DNA of 64,000 nt, taken from Novosphingobium sp. SG707 (GTDB lineage: Bacteria > Pseudomonadota > Alphaproteobacteria > Sphingomonadales > Sphingomonadaceae). The stretch's first letter is position 1; each line of letters begins with the position of its first letter. Below are positions 26,602 to 35,868 of the stretch, one piece after another. Location of the stretch: the NCBI RefSeq assembly GCF_012275515.1, contig NZ_JAAZQL010000001.1:665006-729005 (forward strand), in the 5' to 3' direction. The position numbers and the translations under genes are program-made. A model generated the notes under the pieces. The model was not told where the DNA came from and searched no databases. It was given only the letters and a program-made list of their open reading frames with translations.

Positions 26602-27540
26602 ATGACTTCATTTCCCGATATGGTGGCGATCATTGGCGCCGGCGCCATGGGATGCCTGTTTGCCGCGCGCATGGCCGAGGCGGGCGCGCAGGTGACCCTT
26701 GTCGATGTCGACAAGGCGCGCATCGACGCCATTGCGCGCGATGGCATTCGCCTGACCGATGATCGCGGGACGCGCGACATTCGCGTGGACGCCGCTTTGG
26801 CAGGCGCGATCCCGGAGGCGCCGCAACTCGTCCTGCTGTTTACCAAGAGCTATCACAGCGCCGCGGCCATTGCCTCGATCCGTCACTGGCAGGCGCAAGG
26901 GCCGTTGGTGATGAGTTTGCAGAACGGGATCGGCAATGCGGAAAAGCTGGCCGATATGTTCGGCGCGGACAGGGTGCTTCAGGGGACGGCGCATATTCCC
27001 GCCGACCTTTCGCCGCCCAACGGGGTGGCCACCCATGGCTTTGGCCATATCCATTTCGGGGGCTTTACCGCCAAGGCCCACCGCGCGGGCCCGGATGTGC
27101 GCGATTTGCTGGAGCGCGCCGGTTTCGATGCCGTGCTGAGTGACGATGTGGAACGGGCGGTGTGGGAAAAGGTGGCTTTCAACGCCGCGCTCAACGCCAC
27201 CTCGATGATCTGTCGGGCCACCAATGGCCAGATCAATACCCCGGCGGGCCGCCGTATCGCCCAAGGCGTGGTGCAGGAAACTGTCGCGGTTGCGCAGGCG
27301 CGCGGCCTGAGCTTGGATGCACAGAGCATTATCGGCACGGTCCATGCCGCGTTGGTCGAGCATGGCCATCACAAGCCCTCCATGCTGCAGGACCGCGAAC
27401 ATGGCCGGATGACCGAGATCGAGGCCATCAACGGCGCCATCGTGCGTGAAGGGGAAAGGCTAGGCATTGCAACGCCTGTTTGCGCGACGCTGGCCGATCT
27501 GGTGCGGGTGATCGAGGGGGTGGAGCATACGAGTTGCTGA
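26602..27540 (+). CDS. Ketopantoate reductase-family NAD(P)H dehydrogenase, 312 aa (possible D-mandelate dehydrogenase)
   Basis: N-terminal Rossmann fold (VAIIGAGAMGCLFAARMAEAGAQVTLVD, GxGxxG at 12-17). Then LLFTKSYHSAAAI, SLQNGIGNAEKL and the C-terminal catalytic region WEKVAFNAALNATSMICRATNGQI (the conserved Lys) and HGRMTEIEAINGAIV. This is the PanE/ApbA family. Family members include D-2-hydroxyacid (D-mandelate) dehydrogenases such as that of Enterococcus. Placed in one operon with a benzoylformate decarboxylase, mandelate-type oxidation is more likely than pantothenate synthesis (inference). The start at 26602 has a GAGGA site; it lies 10 nt after the beta-subunit gene. Confidence 0.85.
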   Translation: MTSFPDMVAIIGAGAMGCLFAARMAEAGAQVTLVDVDKARIDAIARDGIRLTDDRGTRDIRVDAALAGAIPEAPQLVLLFTKSYHSAAAIASIRHWQAQGPLVMSLQNGIGNAEKLADMFGADRVLQGTAHIPADLSPPNGVATHGFGHIHFGGFTAKAHRAGPDVRDLLERAGFDAVLSDDVERAVWEKVAFNAALNATSMICRATNGQINTPAGRRIAQGVVQETVAVAQARGLSLDAQSIIGTVHAALVEHGHHKPSMLQDREHGRMTEIEAINGAIVREGERLGIATPVCATLADLVRVIEGVEHTSC

Positions 27541-27672
27541 ATGATCGGGCGGGCGCCGCCGGCCTCGACATGATTGAGGATGACATGACGGCCGCAGACT
27601 TTGTCGGAAAGGACATGGCGGGCTTTATGGCATGAATTCGTTCCGCAAGATCACGGTGCCGCGCGTGCTCCT

Positions 27673-28992
27673 CTATCTTTGGGCGCGCGCGACATCATTG
27701 GCCCGAAGTAGTCGATAGGCCGCAAAACCCAGCACCAGCACCCCGCCGATCAACGCGGACCACAGCGCGATGATGCGCGGCGCAAACCCTTTGCGGCCAT
27801 CGCCGGGGGCCACATCGATTTCGACAATCCGCCCATCGTCCTTCACCCGCGCCTGCGGGAAGGGCTCCGGCCGCGTGGCCAGTTCGGCCATGTCGAAAAA
27901 GGCGGGTGGGGCCTTTGCCTGCCCCACGGCCAGGCGATAGGGGGCCGCGCCATTCAAGGCGGCCAGCACTTCGACCGGAGCCAATTGCAGATCTAGCCTG
28001 GGCGCCTGCGAAAATCCGGCGCTGCGAGCATCCGCTTCGATCGTGAATTCGCGCGGCCCGACATCGCCCCATTCCAGAGATGCGCCCTTTTCCCCCTGCT
28101 TCACACTGCCCAAAGCGAGCGGCGTCCATGGCTGGTCTGGCGATGCACGGCCCAGCAGGCGGATCGGCACCACGCCATCCCGGCCAGTCATCGTGACCGT
28201 CAGGGCCGACGGCACCGCCCCTTCGGGCAGGGTCAAAAGCACATGATGCGGATCTTTCATCACCGCGCCCTTGGTGGCCACGGTGATGCGATGCGGCGCG
28301 GGCGTGGGCGAGGTGACAAGGTTTGCTCCGGTCACCATCGTGGCCGACGCGCCGCTCCATCTCACCCGCAGATAGCGCCCGCCCAGCACAGCGCCGCCCA
28401 GATCGATCCTGTCCGGCCCCAGCAGGCGCTTGCCCTGATCGGGCCGAAACAGCACCTTCTGCGTCAGGCTCTGCCAATGGCTGAGGTCGCTGCCCACGTC
28501 GAGCGAGACCGTCACCGGGTTTTGCACGGGCACGTCGGCTTCGAGCGTGATCGACATTGCCGGTTGGTCCAATTGGCGTGTGTCGAGCAGAACAGCGTGT
28601 TCCGATGCGGCGGGGGAGGGTTCATCGGTCTTGATGCTGACGGCCTGCGCTGCGCGATCCACCCGAACGGAAACGGAGGGGCCATGATGCGCGAGTGAGG
28701 GTGAACCAAACGGGATCGCCTTGACCCGGACGGCCGAAAATTCGCCGGGGCTCATCGGCAGCAAGGCCAGAGACAGCGTCCTGCCCTGCGCGTCGAACAG
28801 GCGAATGTCGCCCTTGTCCGCCCGCCGGATTGCCACCAGCGCGGCCGGAGGCAGCGCGACACGCTGAATTGGCTCCGCACCGGTCTCCACCGGCAGGGTC
28901 AGCGCAAAATCTTGCGGACCCAGCGGTTTGCCCTCATCCGCCCGGTCGCAAGAGACCAGCAGCAGGAGTGTCAGGGCGGCAAGGCGCCTCAT
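27673..28992 (-). CDS. DUF3999 family envelope protein, 439 aa
   Basis: Exported protein with an N-terminal signal and lipobox-like LTLLLLVSCDRA. The long beta-rich periplasmic part has repeated jelly-roll-like stretches (HWQSLTQKVLFRPDQGKRLLGPDRIDLGGAVLGGRYLRVRWSG). One C-terminal membrane helix follows (FAPRIIALWSALIGGVLVLGFAAYRLL). This matches DUF3999, almost always encoded next to DUF2339 as here. The start overlaps the DUF2339 stop (ATGA). Function is unknown; an envelope or cell-surface role is presumed. Confidence 0.85.
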   Translation of the reverse strand: MRRLAALTLLLLVSCDRADEGKPLGPQDFALTLPVETGAEPIQRVALPPAALVAIRRADKGDIRLFDAQGRTLSLALLPMSPGEFSAVRVKAIPFGSPSLAHHGPSVSVRVDRAAQAVSIKTDEPSPAASEHAVLLDTRQLDQPAMSITLEADVPVQNPVTVSLDVGSDLSHWQSLTQKVLFRPDQGKRLLGPDRIDLGGAVLGGRYLRVRWSGASATMVTGANLVTSPTPAPHRITVATKGAVMKDPHHVLLTLPEGAVPSALTVTMTGRDGVVPIRLLGRASPDQPWTPLALGSVKQGEKGASLEWGDVGPREFTIEADARSAGFSQAPRLDLQLAPVEVLAALNGAAPYRLAVGQAKAPPAFFDMAELATRPEPFPQARVKDDGRIVEIDVAPGDGRKGFAPRIIALWSALIGGVLVLGFAAYRLLRANDVARAQR

Positions 28993-31787
28993 GCGTCCAA
29001 CCCCGCGCGATCATCCGCGCGCGGCGGCAGCGGCACGAAATAACCGATCAACAGCATCAGCAGGCCCACCCCGATAAAGGCGACGATGCGCGCCACGCCT
29101 TCGACCTTGGACATATCGACGATCACCAGTTTGACAACGACCACCCCCAACAGGACCGCGCCGGTCAGCCACGGCAAGCGCTGGCGCCGCCGATGGGCAA
29201 ACAGCATCAGGCCCATCGCGACCAGCGTCCAGAGCAGTGAGCAGCCCGACTGGACAATCTGGCTCTCGATCAATTCCTCGCTGCTCCACCCCACGCCCAG
29301 ATAATGGTGAGCGGTGCGCAGCCATAGGGTATTGACGATGGCAAAGGCCAGAACGGCACCTGCGCCCATCCCCGTTTCGCCGATTATCCATCCGGCGCCG
29401 TCGGGCCGGGGCTGGGCGCCGCACAGCATTTGGCGCCACAGGCCCAGCGTAGCCAGAGCCAGCAGGGCCGTCAAATCCACCGGATTGAGCAGCGGCACAT
29501 AGGGCAGGGGATCGGTGACGCCTTCGGCCATCAGTGTGGTGGCCAGCGCCCCGCCATAGACCAGCACGGCCAGCACCCGCGCCCCATGCCACCAATAGGC
29601 CCGCGCGGCCGGATCGAGCGGCCAGCCAAGCCCGGTCATATCGGCGCGCGATGCCGCCTTGCCCGCCCAGCGCGTGAGCGCGAAAAGCATGGCGGTGGCG
29701 CTGATGAGAAACACCACGCCCGCCCATGATGTGTCCCACAGCGCGCCGCGATCAATCCCCAGCCACAGCCCGTCCGCCACCATGGCCGTGCCCAGCAGCA
29801 CGCCGCCGCCATGCATGGCGAGCGTCCAGCGATCCACGGGCAGATGCCGCAGCAGCCACAGGTGCAGGCCAACCGCCAGCGCCCAGCAGAACAGGTCGGG
29901 CAGATAGAGGATGTTGCGCCCATCCATCAACGCGGCCAGAAGGCAGAGCGTCAACAGCGGCAGGGAAAGCCGCGCGGGCCAGCCTGCGACCGGCCAGTCT
30001 TTGCTGCGGCCAAAGGCCTGCGCGAGGGCCATGGCGCCAAGGATCGCCAGCATGGCGGTGTAAAGCTGCATATAGGGCGACAGCGCCGCCGCGGACAGCG
30101 AGGGTGCGGCAGCAGGAGCAGGCAGATAACGATCTGTTTCACGCAGGATGGCAAGGCAGACCAGCGCAAAGCCGCCCAGAAACCATGCCTTGCGCAAACT
30201 GTATTCCCACGGCGCATAGGCCTGCGCCAGAGACGACCCGCTGTGCGCCAGAGGCGCGCGCAGCAGCCATGCGGTGAACAGCACCGGCAGGGCCACCAGC
30301 ATCGGCACCATAAACCCATTGTTGGCCAGCGGGAGCGCGGCAATGTTGGGTTCGAGAGACACCGCCACCATCAGCGCGGCGGCGGTCTGCAACAGCAAAC
30401 CGAAAGCGCGCGGCATCCAGCGTGCCTGTCGCGCGCCCACCCAGAAGGCCCCCGCGCCTTCGAGCGCCCATGTGGCGGCGGTCCATTTTGCCTCCAGCGC
30501 CAAAGGCACGGCCAGCGTGACGAAGCCAACACCTATGGCCAGCAGACATTCGTTGAGCAGGCGCATCTCGGTCCGGCGCCTGCGCAGCGTCAGCGCGGCC
30601 ATGCCGAGATAGGACGCGCCAAAGCCCAGCGCGGAAAAGGCCTCGGCAAAGGGGCGGCCATGGACCAGACCCGCCTGAAGCCCGAAACCGGCCAGCGCCG
30701 TCCCGAACAGCAGGGTGGAATCGGCGTAATTGCCGAGCGGACCCGGCGTGTTGTGCGCATAGAGCATGGCCGTCGCGAGATAGATCGCGATCGAGGCGAT
30801 GAGAAAGATCTCGCAGAGCAGGAAATGCCGCGTTTCATAAGCGGAAAAGCCCCACAGACCGGCCAAAAGAAAGGTCGCGACAAAGCCCAGCAGATTGAGC
30901 GGCCGCCAGCTCTTTTTCCATGCGATCACCAGGATCGCCACATTCAGGATAGTGAGATAGGTGAACAGGCCGAGCGGCGTCTCGCTCTTGCCGCCCAGCA
31001 GCACCGGCACCGCAAACCCGCCCAGAAACGAGGCCAGCGCCATGGTCAGCGAATCCTGCATCAGCGCCAGCCCGCAGCCCAGCGCGGCAAACAGGATCAT
31101 GAAGGCAAAGGCGGCCGCAGGCGGCAGCACCCCATAGGCCTTGGCCGCAGCGAACACCACGAGGTAGAGCACGGCCACGCCCGCTCCCTGAAGAGAGAGG
31201 CCAAAGGAGGGCCGCTCGATCCGCTTGTTGAGGCCCACCTGCAGCAGGGCCGCCCCGATCAGGGCAATCAGTGTCAGGCGCATTTCGATCGGAAACAGCC
31301 CGGCATTCGCCGCGAAACGCGCCAGAAAAACCAGGCCGACAAACAGCACTGCCAGACCGGCCCGCACAATCGTGTTGCCGCCCAGCAGCCACGCGCGCGC
31401 CTTGGCAATGGCCTCCTCGACAGGGTCGGTGCGGGCGGGATGGTAGGTTTCGGCGGGCGGTGGAGCGACCCACATTGCAGGTTCCGGTTCCGGCGCGGGC
31501 TCGTGCTCTTGGGGCGTTGCTTTTGCAGCGGGCGCGGCCTTCAACTCTTCCTCGATCAAGGTGGGGATTTCGATCGGCCGGGCCGCCTGCGCCGAGTGGT
31601 CGGCCCGTTCTGCCTCGGCCAAAGCGGCCTGCACGGCGGACTGGATTTCCTGCTGCACCAAAGAGCGCAGCCATAGCCCCATCAGGGCGCCAAGGACCCC
31701 GCCGATAAAGACGCCCGTTAGATTATATCCCCCGGAAAAGCCCCCCAAAAGCGCGCCGACAATGGCGGCCCAGCCAATAATTCCCAT
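28989..31787 (-). CDS. DUF2339 polytopic membrane protein, 932 aa
   Basis: Very large integral membrane protein with more than twenty hydrophobic segments. The N-terminal region (residues 1-35) is a glycine-rich hydrophobic hairpin (GIIGWAAIVGALLGGFSGGYNLTGVFIGGVLGALMGLWLRSL), followed by a charged Pro/Ala/Glu linker to about residue 130. Then comes the motif AIAKARAWLLGGNTIVRAGLAVLFVGLVFLARFAA, characteristic of DUF2339. Forms a translationally coupled pair with DUF3999. Function not established. Confidence 0.9.
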   Translation of the reverse strand: MGIIGWAAIVGALLGGFSGGYNLTGVFIGGVLGALMGLWLRSLVQQEIQSAVQAALAEAERADHSAQAARPIEIPTLIEEELKAAPAAKATPQEHEPAPEPEPAMWVAPPPAETYHPARTDPVEEAIAKARAWLLGGNTIVRAGLAVLFVGLVFLARFAANAGLFPIEMRLTLIALIGAALLQVGLNKRIERPSFGLSLQGAGVAVLYLVVFAAAKAYGVLPPAAAFAFMILFAALGCGLALMQDSLTMALASFLGGFAVPVLLGGKSETPLGLFTYLTILNVAILVIAWKKSWRPLNLLGFVATFLLAGLWGFSAYETRHFLLCEIFLIASIAIYLATAMLYAHNTPGPLGNYADSTLLFGTALAGFGLQAGLVHGRPFAEAFSALGFGASYLGMAALTLRRRRTEMRLLNECLLAIGVGFVTLAVPLALEAKWTAATWALEGAGAFWVGARQARWMPRAFGLLLQTAAALMVAVSLEPNIAALPLANNGFMVPMLVALPVLFTAWLLRAPLAHSGSSLAQAYAPWEYSLRKAWFLGGFALVCLAILRETDRYLPAPAAAPSLSAAALSPYMQLYTAMLAILGAMALAQAFGRSKDWPVAGWPARLSLPLLTLCLLAALMDGRNILYLPDLFCWALAVGLHLWLLRHLPVDRWTLAMHGGGVLLGTAMVADGLWLGIDRGALWDTSWAGVVFLISATAMLFALTRWAGKAASRADMTGLGWPLDPAARAYWWHGARVLAVLVYGGALATTLMAEGVTDPLPYVPLLNPVDLTALLALATLGLWRQMLCGAQPRPDGAGWIIGETGMGAGAVLAFAIVNTLWLRTAHHYLGVGWSSEELIESQIVQSGCSLLWTLVAMGLMLFAHRRRQRLPWLTGAVLLGVVVVKLVIVDMSKVEGVARIVAFIGVGLLMLLIGYFVPLPPRADDRAGLDA

Positions 31788-31904
31788 CCCCGCCTCATCA
31801 TCTCGTCTGAAGCGGCAGCTTCGCAGATTTGATGAAAATGGAAAGGCTTGTGTAATCCTCCTTAAACGGACTGGTCACGCTGGTCCTGTATGGAGCGTGC
31901 AGGC

Positions 31905-33197
31905 CTAACGCGCCTGCTCCACGATGCCGCGACAGGGGCCAAAGCCGATGGCGCGATAGCCTTCGCGCATCGCGCGGGCGTGGAGCGTCAGTTCGTCGCC
32001 ATCCTCAAGGAAACAGCGCTGCTCTCCGCTGGGCAGGAGGACAGGATGCTGGCCGCCTTGGGAAATTTCCATCAGGCTGCCCTCGCTCCCGGGGGCGGGG
32101 CCGGAGAGCGTGCCGGTGCCCAGCAGGTCGCCGGTATGCAGATCGCAGCCGTTTGAGGCGTGATGGGTGACGATCTGGGCGGGGGTCCAGTACATCGCCT
32201 CATGCGCCGTGCCCCGGCTCAGTTCCAGTGCGGCCATGCCGTTCCCGCGCATTGCCGCACTGGCTAGCGTGGCCGAGAGGGCGATGGACAGCGTCCCCTG
32301 CGCCTGATCCTGCGCATCCCACAGATGGGGCAGGGGCGCAGGATCGCCCTCGGGCCGCGCGGGTTGCGCCACGCGGAAGGGGGCCAGCGCCTGCGCGGTG
32401 ATGACCCATGGCGAGATCGTGGTAAGGAAGCTCTTGGACAGGAACGGGCCGAGGGGTTGATATTCCCACGCCTGAATATCGCGCGCGGACCAGTCGTTGA
32501 GCAGACAGACCCCGGCGATCCGGTCCCATGCATCGGCAATCGGGATGGTTTCGCCAAGAGCATGATCCCCGGCGATCCAGATGCCCAGTTCGAGTTCGTA
32601 ATCGAGACGGCGGCAGGGGGCATAGGTCGGATGATCGGCATTCTGCGGCTTGATCTGGCCCTTGGGGCGGATCACCGGTGCGCCCGATACGCGGATCGAA
32701 CTGGCCCGCCCGTGATAGCCGATGGGGACGTGCTTGTAATTGGGCAGCAGCGGATTGTCGGGGCGAAACAGCTTGCCGATATTGGTGGCGTGGTGGATGC
32801 CGACATAGAAATCGCTGTAATCGCCAATGGCAAAGGGCAGATGCAATTCAACACTTTGCGCAGGGTAAAGCCACGGGACCACAGCGCGTTGCCGCGCCGG
32901 ATCGGTCAGCACGGCGAAAAGCGCATGGCGCAGCGCGCGCCGCGTGGCTGCATCAAGGCGAAACAGGGCGTTGAGCGTTTGTTCGCTCAAAGCCGGGCAC
33001 AGGGCATCGGGCAGCAGGCCAGCCTCCGCCAGCCCTGTCAGATCGACGACATAATCGCCGATCGCCGAGCCAATCCGCCGCGTTTCACCCTCGCGCGAAA
33101 AGACTCCCAGCGGCAGGTTCTGGACCGGAAAATCCGGGTGCTCATCGACGCCCTCAACCCAGCTTGAGGCGGCGGCATCATGAGTGTGGTCGATCAC
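31905..33197 (-). CDS. fahA: Fumarylacetoacetase, 430 aa
   Basis: Cleaves 4-fumarylacetoacetate to fumarate and acetoacetate, the last step of tyrosine/homogentisate breakdown. Seen are the FAH N-terminal domain (DFPVQNLPLGVFSREGETRRIGSAIGDYVVDL) and the active-site stretch FAIGDYSDFYVGIHHATNIGKLFRP. Metal/substrate residues lie in LDYELELGIWI and LLNDWSARDIQAWEYQPLGPFLSKSF. The GTG start at 33197 overlaps the VOC gene stop as GTGA. Normal length. The companion genes for homogentisate dioxygenase and maleylacetoacetate isomerase are not in the window. Confidence 0.95.
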   Translation of the reverse strand: MIDHTHDAAASSWVEGVDEHPDFPVQNLPLGVFSREGETRRIGSAIGDYVVDLTGLAEAGLLPDALCPALSEQTLNALFRLDAATRRALRHALFAVLTDPARQRAVVPWLYPAQSVELHLPFAIGDYSDFYVGIHHATNIGKLFRPDNPLLPNYKHVPIGYHGRASSIRVSGAPVIRPKGQIKPQNADHPTYAPCRRLDYELELGIWIAGDHALGETIPIADAWDRIAGVCLLNDWSARDIQAWEYQPLGPFLSKSFLTTISPWVITAQALAPFRVAQPARPEGDPAPLPHLWDAQDQAQGTLSIALSATLASAAMRGNGMAALELSRGTAHEAMYWTPAQIVTHHASNGCDLHTGDLLGTGTLSGPAPGSEGSLMEISQGGQHPVLLPSGEQRCFLEDGDELTLHARAMREGYRAIGFGPCRGIVEQAR

Positions 33198-33757
33198 GCG
33201 TGATCTCCATCCCCGGCGGGCTCGTGATGCAGCCATTGCGCATGGCGCGGTGCGCGCTTGGTCCTGCTCCATTCCTCCAGCATCACCGGGGCCAGTTCGC
33301 GCAGTTCGCGATATTGCTCGTCCGTACCTATGTTACAGGCCAGTTCGAGCCGGTGGCCATTTGGATCGAAGAAATAGATCGAGCGGAAAATACCGTGATA
33401 GGTCGGCCCCAGCACGTCGATCCCCTGCGCCTCGATATGCGCCTTGGCGGAGAGCAGGGCGGCCTCGTCGGCGACTTCAAAGGCCAGATGCTGAACCCAT
33501 GCGGGCGTGTTGGGGTCGCGGCCCATCTCGGGCTGGCCCGGCAATTCGAAAAAGGCCAGCACATTGCCCCCGCCTGCATCGAGGAACACATGCATATAGG
33601 GATCGAAGGCCCCGGTAGAGGGCACATGATCCTCGGCAAAGGCGGTGGTATAGGTCATGCCCAGCACGCGGCCATACCATTCCACCGTCTCTTTCGCGTC
33701 GCGGCAGCGATAGGCGACATGGTGGATGCGTTGCAGCTCTGGAACCTGTGTCATCAT
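33194..33757 (-). CDS. VOC-superfamily (glyoxalase/dioxygenase fold) protein, 187 aa
   Basis: Two paired beta-alpha-beta-beta-beta modules of the vicinal oxygen chelate fold. All four usual metal-ligand positions look occupied: His in [13 protein letters not shown], Glu in [10 protein letters not shown], His in [10 protein letters not shown], and Glu in [11 protein letters not shown]. It is therefore probably a metal enzyme rather than a binding protein. It is encoded between hpd and fahA with 4-nt overlaps on both sides, which ties it to tyrosine/homogentisate metabolism, but its reaction is not known to me. Confidence 0.85.
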   Translation of the reverse strand: MMTQVPELQRIHHVAYRCRDAKETVEWYGRVLGMTYTTAFAEDHVPSTGAFDPYMHVFLDAGGGNVLAFFELPGQPEMGRDPNTPAWVQHLAFEVADEAALLSAKAHIEAQGIDVLGPTYHGIFRSIYFFDPNGHRLELACNIGTDEQYRELRELAPVMLEEWSRTKRAPRHAQWLHHEPAGDGDHA

Positions 33758-34857
33758 GCCTTCTCCGTCACGTTCAGCGCGCCGCGGCGCAACTGGTCGC
33801 GCTCGATGCTTTGGAACAGCGCGGTGAAATTGCCCTCGCCAAAGCCTTCGTCCTTCTTGCGCTGGATGAATTCGAAAAAGACCGGGCCGATCATCGTTTC
33901 GGAAAAGATCTGGAGCAGCAGGCGCGGATCGCCCTCTTCGGTGCTGCCATCAAGCAGGATGCCGCGCCTTTGCAGTTCCGCCACCGGTTCGCCATGGCCG
34001 GGCAGGCGTTCGGCCAGCATTTCGTAATAGGTCGCGGGCGGGGCGGTCATGAAGGGCGTGCCGCTGGCCTTGAGCGCGTCCCAGCCCGCGATCAGGTCGT
34101 CGCAGCGGAACGCGACATGCTGGATCCCCTCGCCATTATAGGCGCGCAGGAATTCGTCGATCTGGCCGCCGCCCGCCTTGCCTTCCTCGTTTAACGGGAT
34201 GCGGATCTTGCCATCGGGCGCGGTCATCGCGCGGCTGGTCAGGCCCGTATATTCGCCCTTGATGTCGAAATAGCGGATCTCGCGAAAGCCGAAGACGCGT
34301 TCGTAGAAATGCGCCCAATGGGCCATCCGCCCGCCATAGACATTATGCGTCAAGTGGTCGATCGTGTGGAAACCGGCGCCGACCGGGTGGCGATCGACAC
34401 CGGGCAGATAGGTGAAATCAATGTCATAGATTGACAGTTCATCGCCATAGCGGTCGATCAGATAGATGATCGAGCCGCCGATCCCTCTAATCGCGGGCAG
34501 GTGCAATTCCATCGGCCCGGTTTTCAGTTCCACCGGTTCGGCCCCGCGCTCGATGGCCGCAGCATAGCCATGGGCCGCATTGCGCACCCGCCAGCCCATG
34601 CCGCAGACGGATGGCCCATGCTCGGCGGCGAAATAGGCGGCGGGGCTGTGCGCCTCGTAATTGGCGATCAGGTTGATCCCGCCTTGGCGCCACAATTGCA
34701 CATCCTTGCTGCGATGGTTGGCGATATGGGCAAAACCCATGGCGGCAAAGACCGGTTCGAGCAGGCCCTTTTCCGGCGCGGCAAATTCGATGAATTCAAA
34801 ACCGTCCAGGCCCAGAGGGTTGGGGAACAGGTCGGCGGTGGGGGCGCTGTCGGCCAT
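33754..34857 (-). CDS. hpd: 4-hydroxyphenylpyruvate dioxygenase, 367 aa
   Basis: Converts 4-hydroxyphenylpyruvate to homogentisate with Fe(II) and O2. Iron ligands are visible as His168 (TIDHLTHNV), His247 (GEGIQHVAF) and Glu329 ([13 protein letters not shown]), each seven residues later than the P. fluorescens positions 161, 240 and 322. The C-terminal gate helix [24 protein letters not shown] is intact. The start at 34857 has a GGAGAAAG site; an upstream in-frame ATG would add 80 unrelated residues crossing the promoter. First gene of the hpd-VOC-fahA operon, divergent from an Lrp-type regulator. Confidence 0.96.
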   Translation of the reverse strand: MADSAPTADLFPNPLGLDGFEFIEFAAPEKGLLEPVFAAMGFAHIANHRSKDVQLWRQGGINLIANYEAHSPAAYFAAEHGPSVCGMGWRVRNAAHGYAAAIERGAEPVELKTGPMELHLPAIRGIGGSIIYLIDRYGDELSIYDIDFTYLPGVDRHPVGAGFHTIDHLTHNVYGGRMAHWAHFYERVFGFREIRYFDIKGEYTGLTSRAMTAPDGKIRIPLNEEGKAGGGQIDEFLRAYNGEGIQHVAFRCDDLIAGWDALKASGTPFMTAPPATYYEMLAERLPGHGEPVAELQRRGILLDGSTEEGDPRLLLQIFSETMIGPVFFEFIQRKKDEGFGEGNFTALFQSIERDQLRRGALNVTEKA

Positions 34858-34885
34858 GGCTTTCTCTCCGCGATCAAAGGGCCGC

Positions 34886-34924
34886 GTTTTGCCGCAGCCG
34901 TTGGAGAAGGTTCTATCGCAAAAC
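34886..34924. promoter_or_regulatory. Inverted repeat in hpd-lrp divergent region
   Basis: GTTTTGC (34886-34892) and GCAAAAC (34918-34924) form a perfect 7-bp inverted repeat 25 nt apart, just upstream of hpd. The position fits an Lrp/AsnC-type site, but this is only a symmetry argument. Confidence 0.35.
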
Positions 34925-35013
34925 CCATGCGCGGTCCGCGCGAAGTTGGGGTGTGAACGGCTCCGCCGCGCGCTACTCTTGCGCTCATTTATCCTTTCAT
35001 GCAAAAATGGCGC

Positions 35014-35472
35014 ATGGATCAACTCGACCGCAAAATCCTGACCCAGCTTCAGGCCGACGCCTCGCTGTCCCACGCCGACATTGGCGAGATCGTCCACCTG
35101 TCCGCTTCACAGGTCTCGCGCCGGATTGCCCGGCTGCAACAGGATGGCATTATCCGCAAACAGGTCGCCCTGCTGGATGAGGAAAATCTGGGCCTGCATG
35201 TCGAGGCCTTTGTCGCCGTGACGATGACCTCCTATGCCCCCGAAACCATCGCCCGTTTTCACGAGCGGATGCAGGCCATCGAAGGCGTGCTGGACTGCTG
35301 CGCCACCACGGGGGATTCGGACTATCTGCTGCGCATTCTGGCGCGCGATCTGCGCGGCCTGTCCGAACTCATCAATCGTGGGCTGCTGGGCCATGGCGAT
35401 GTGGCCAGCGTCCGTTCCAGCGTTGTGCTGGACCGCATCAAGCGCACCACCGAACTGCCGCTGGGGGATTGA
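35014..35472 (+). CDS. Lrp/AsnC-family regulator, 152 aa
   Basis: N-terminal HTH ([55 protein letters not shown]) and a RAM ligand-binding domain ([56 protein letters not shown]). I chose the ATG at 35014 because family proteins usually begin directly before LDRKIL; 35,014 and the alternative ATG at 34999 both lack a clear ribosome site. Divergent from hpd, so it probably senses an amino acid (tyrosine or phenylalanine) and controls the hpd operon (inference). Confidence 0.92.
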   Translation: MDQLDRKILTQLQADASLSHADIGEIVHLSASQVSRRIARLQQDGIIRKQVALLDEENLGLHVEAFVAVTMTSYAPETIARFHERMQAIEGVLDCCATTGDSDYLLRILARDLRGLSELINRGLLGHGDVASVRSSVVLDRIKRTTELPLGD

Positions 35473-35517
35473 AGGCGGCGCGGCATCTTCACCATGGCGT
35501 GCCGACAGGCTAAGGCC

Positions 35518-35778
35518 ATGGTGATGACCGAACTTCCTCTGACGCCGCTCGAACGCGCCGCCCGCGCCATGTATGACAATGTTCAGCCCGATTGGGACTG
35601 GAGCGATCCCGATGCCGAGCCGATGCGCAAGCTGTATCGGGATAATGTCCGCGTCGCCTTCATGGCGGTGATGGAGCCCAGCGCGGCCATGATCGGCAAA
35701 GGCAACGCCAGACTGGAAGGCGGCGATTGCCTTGCAGTCTGGCAAACCATGGTCGCGGCCATGCTGCAGGGGCATTGA
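35518..35778 (+). CDS. Small conserved-looking protein of unknown function, about 86 aa
   Basis: Soluble protein without signal or membrane segment: LPLTPLERAARAMYDNVQPDWDWSDPDAEPMRKLYRDNVRVAFMAVMEPSAAMIGKGNARLEGGDCLAVWQTMVAAMLQGH. The composition (acidic-aromatic centre DWDWSDPDAEP between two helices) and codon use look genuinely coding. The start could be 35518 or 35524. It follows the lrp gene by 45 nt and precedes an MFS gene by 90 nt on the same strand. I do not recognise the family. Confidence 0.7.
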   Translation: MVMTELPLTPLERAARAMYDNVQPDWDWSDPDAEPMRKLYRDNVRVAFMAVMEPSAAMIGKGNARLEGGDCLAVWQTMVAAMLQGH

Positions 35779-35868
35779 CCGCGCTATCCCCGCAATCCCG
35801 CGCTCTCGCGGCTTTCCCTTGTCCGACAATAGGATTATCACGCCCCGGCAAGGGAAGGGTGAGGGCAG

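Noticed and set aside
26602..27540. Simple call as pantothenate-pathway PanE
   Set aside because: Possible by family, but the operon context with a benzoylformate decarboxylase favours a 2-hydroxyacid dehydrogenase; kept as an open alternative.
27532..27672. Short open stretch after the ketopantoate-reductase-family gene (LLNDRAGAAGLDMIEDDMTAAD...)
   Set aside because: About 35 codons, no ribosome site, between convergent genes; could be a remnant but cannot be supported.
29811..31676. Plus-strand open frame of 621 codons opposite the DUF2339 gene
   Set aside because: Gln/Arg/Gly-rich product without a family; DUF2339 on the other strand is certain.
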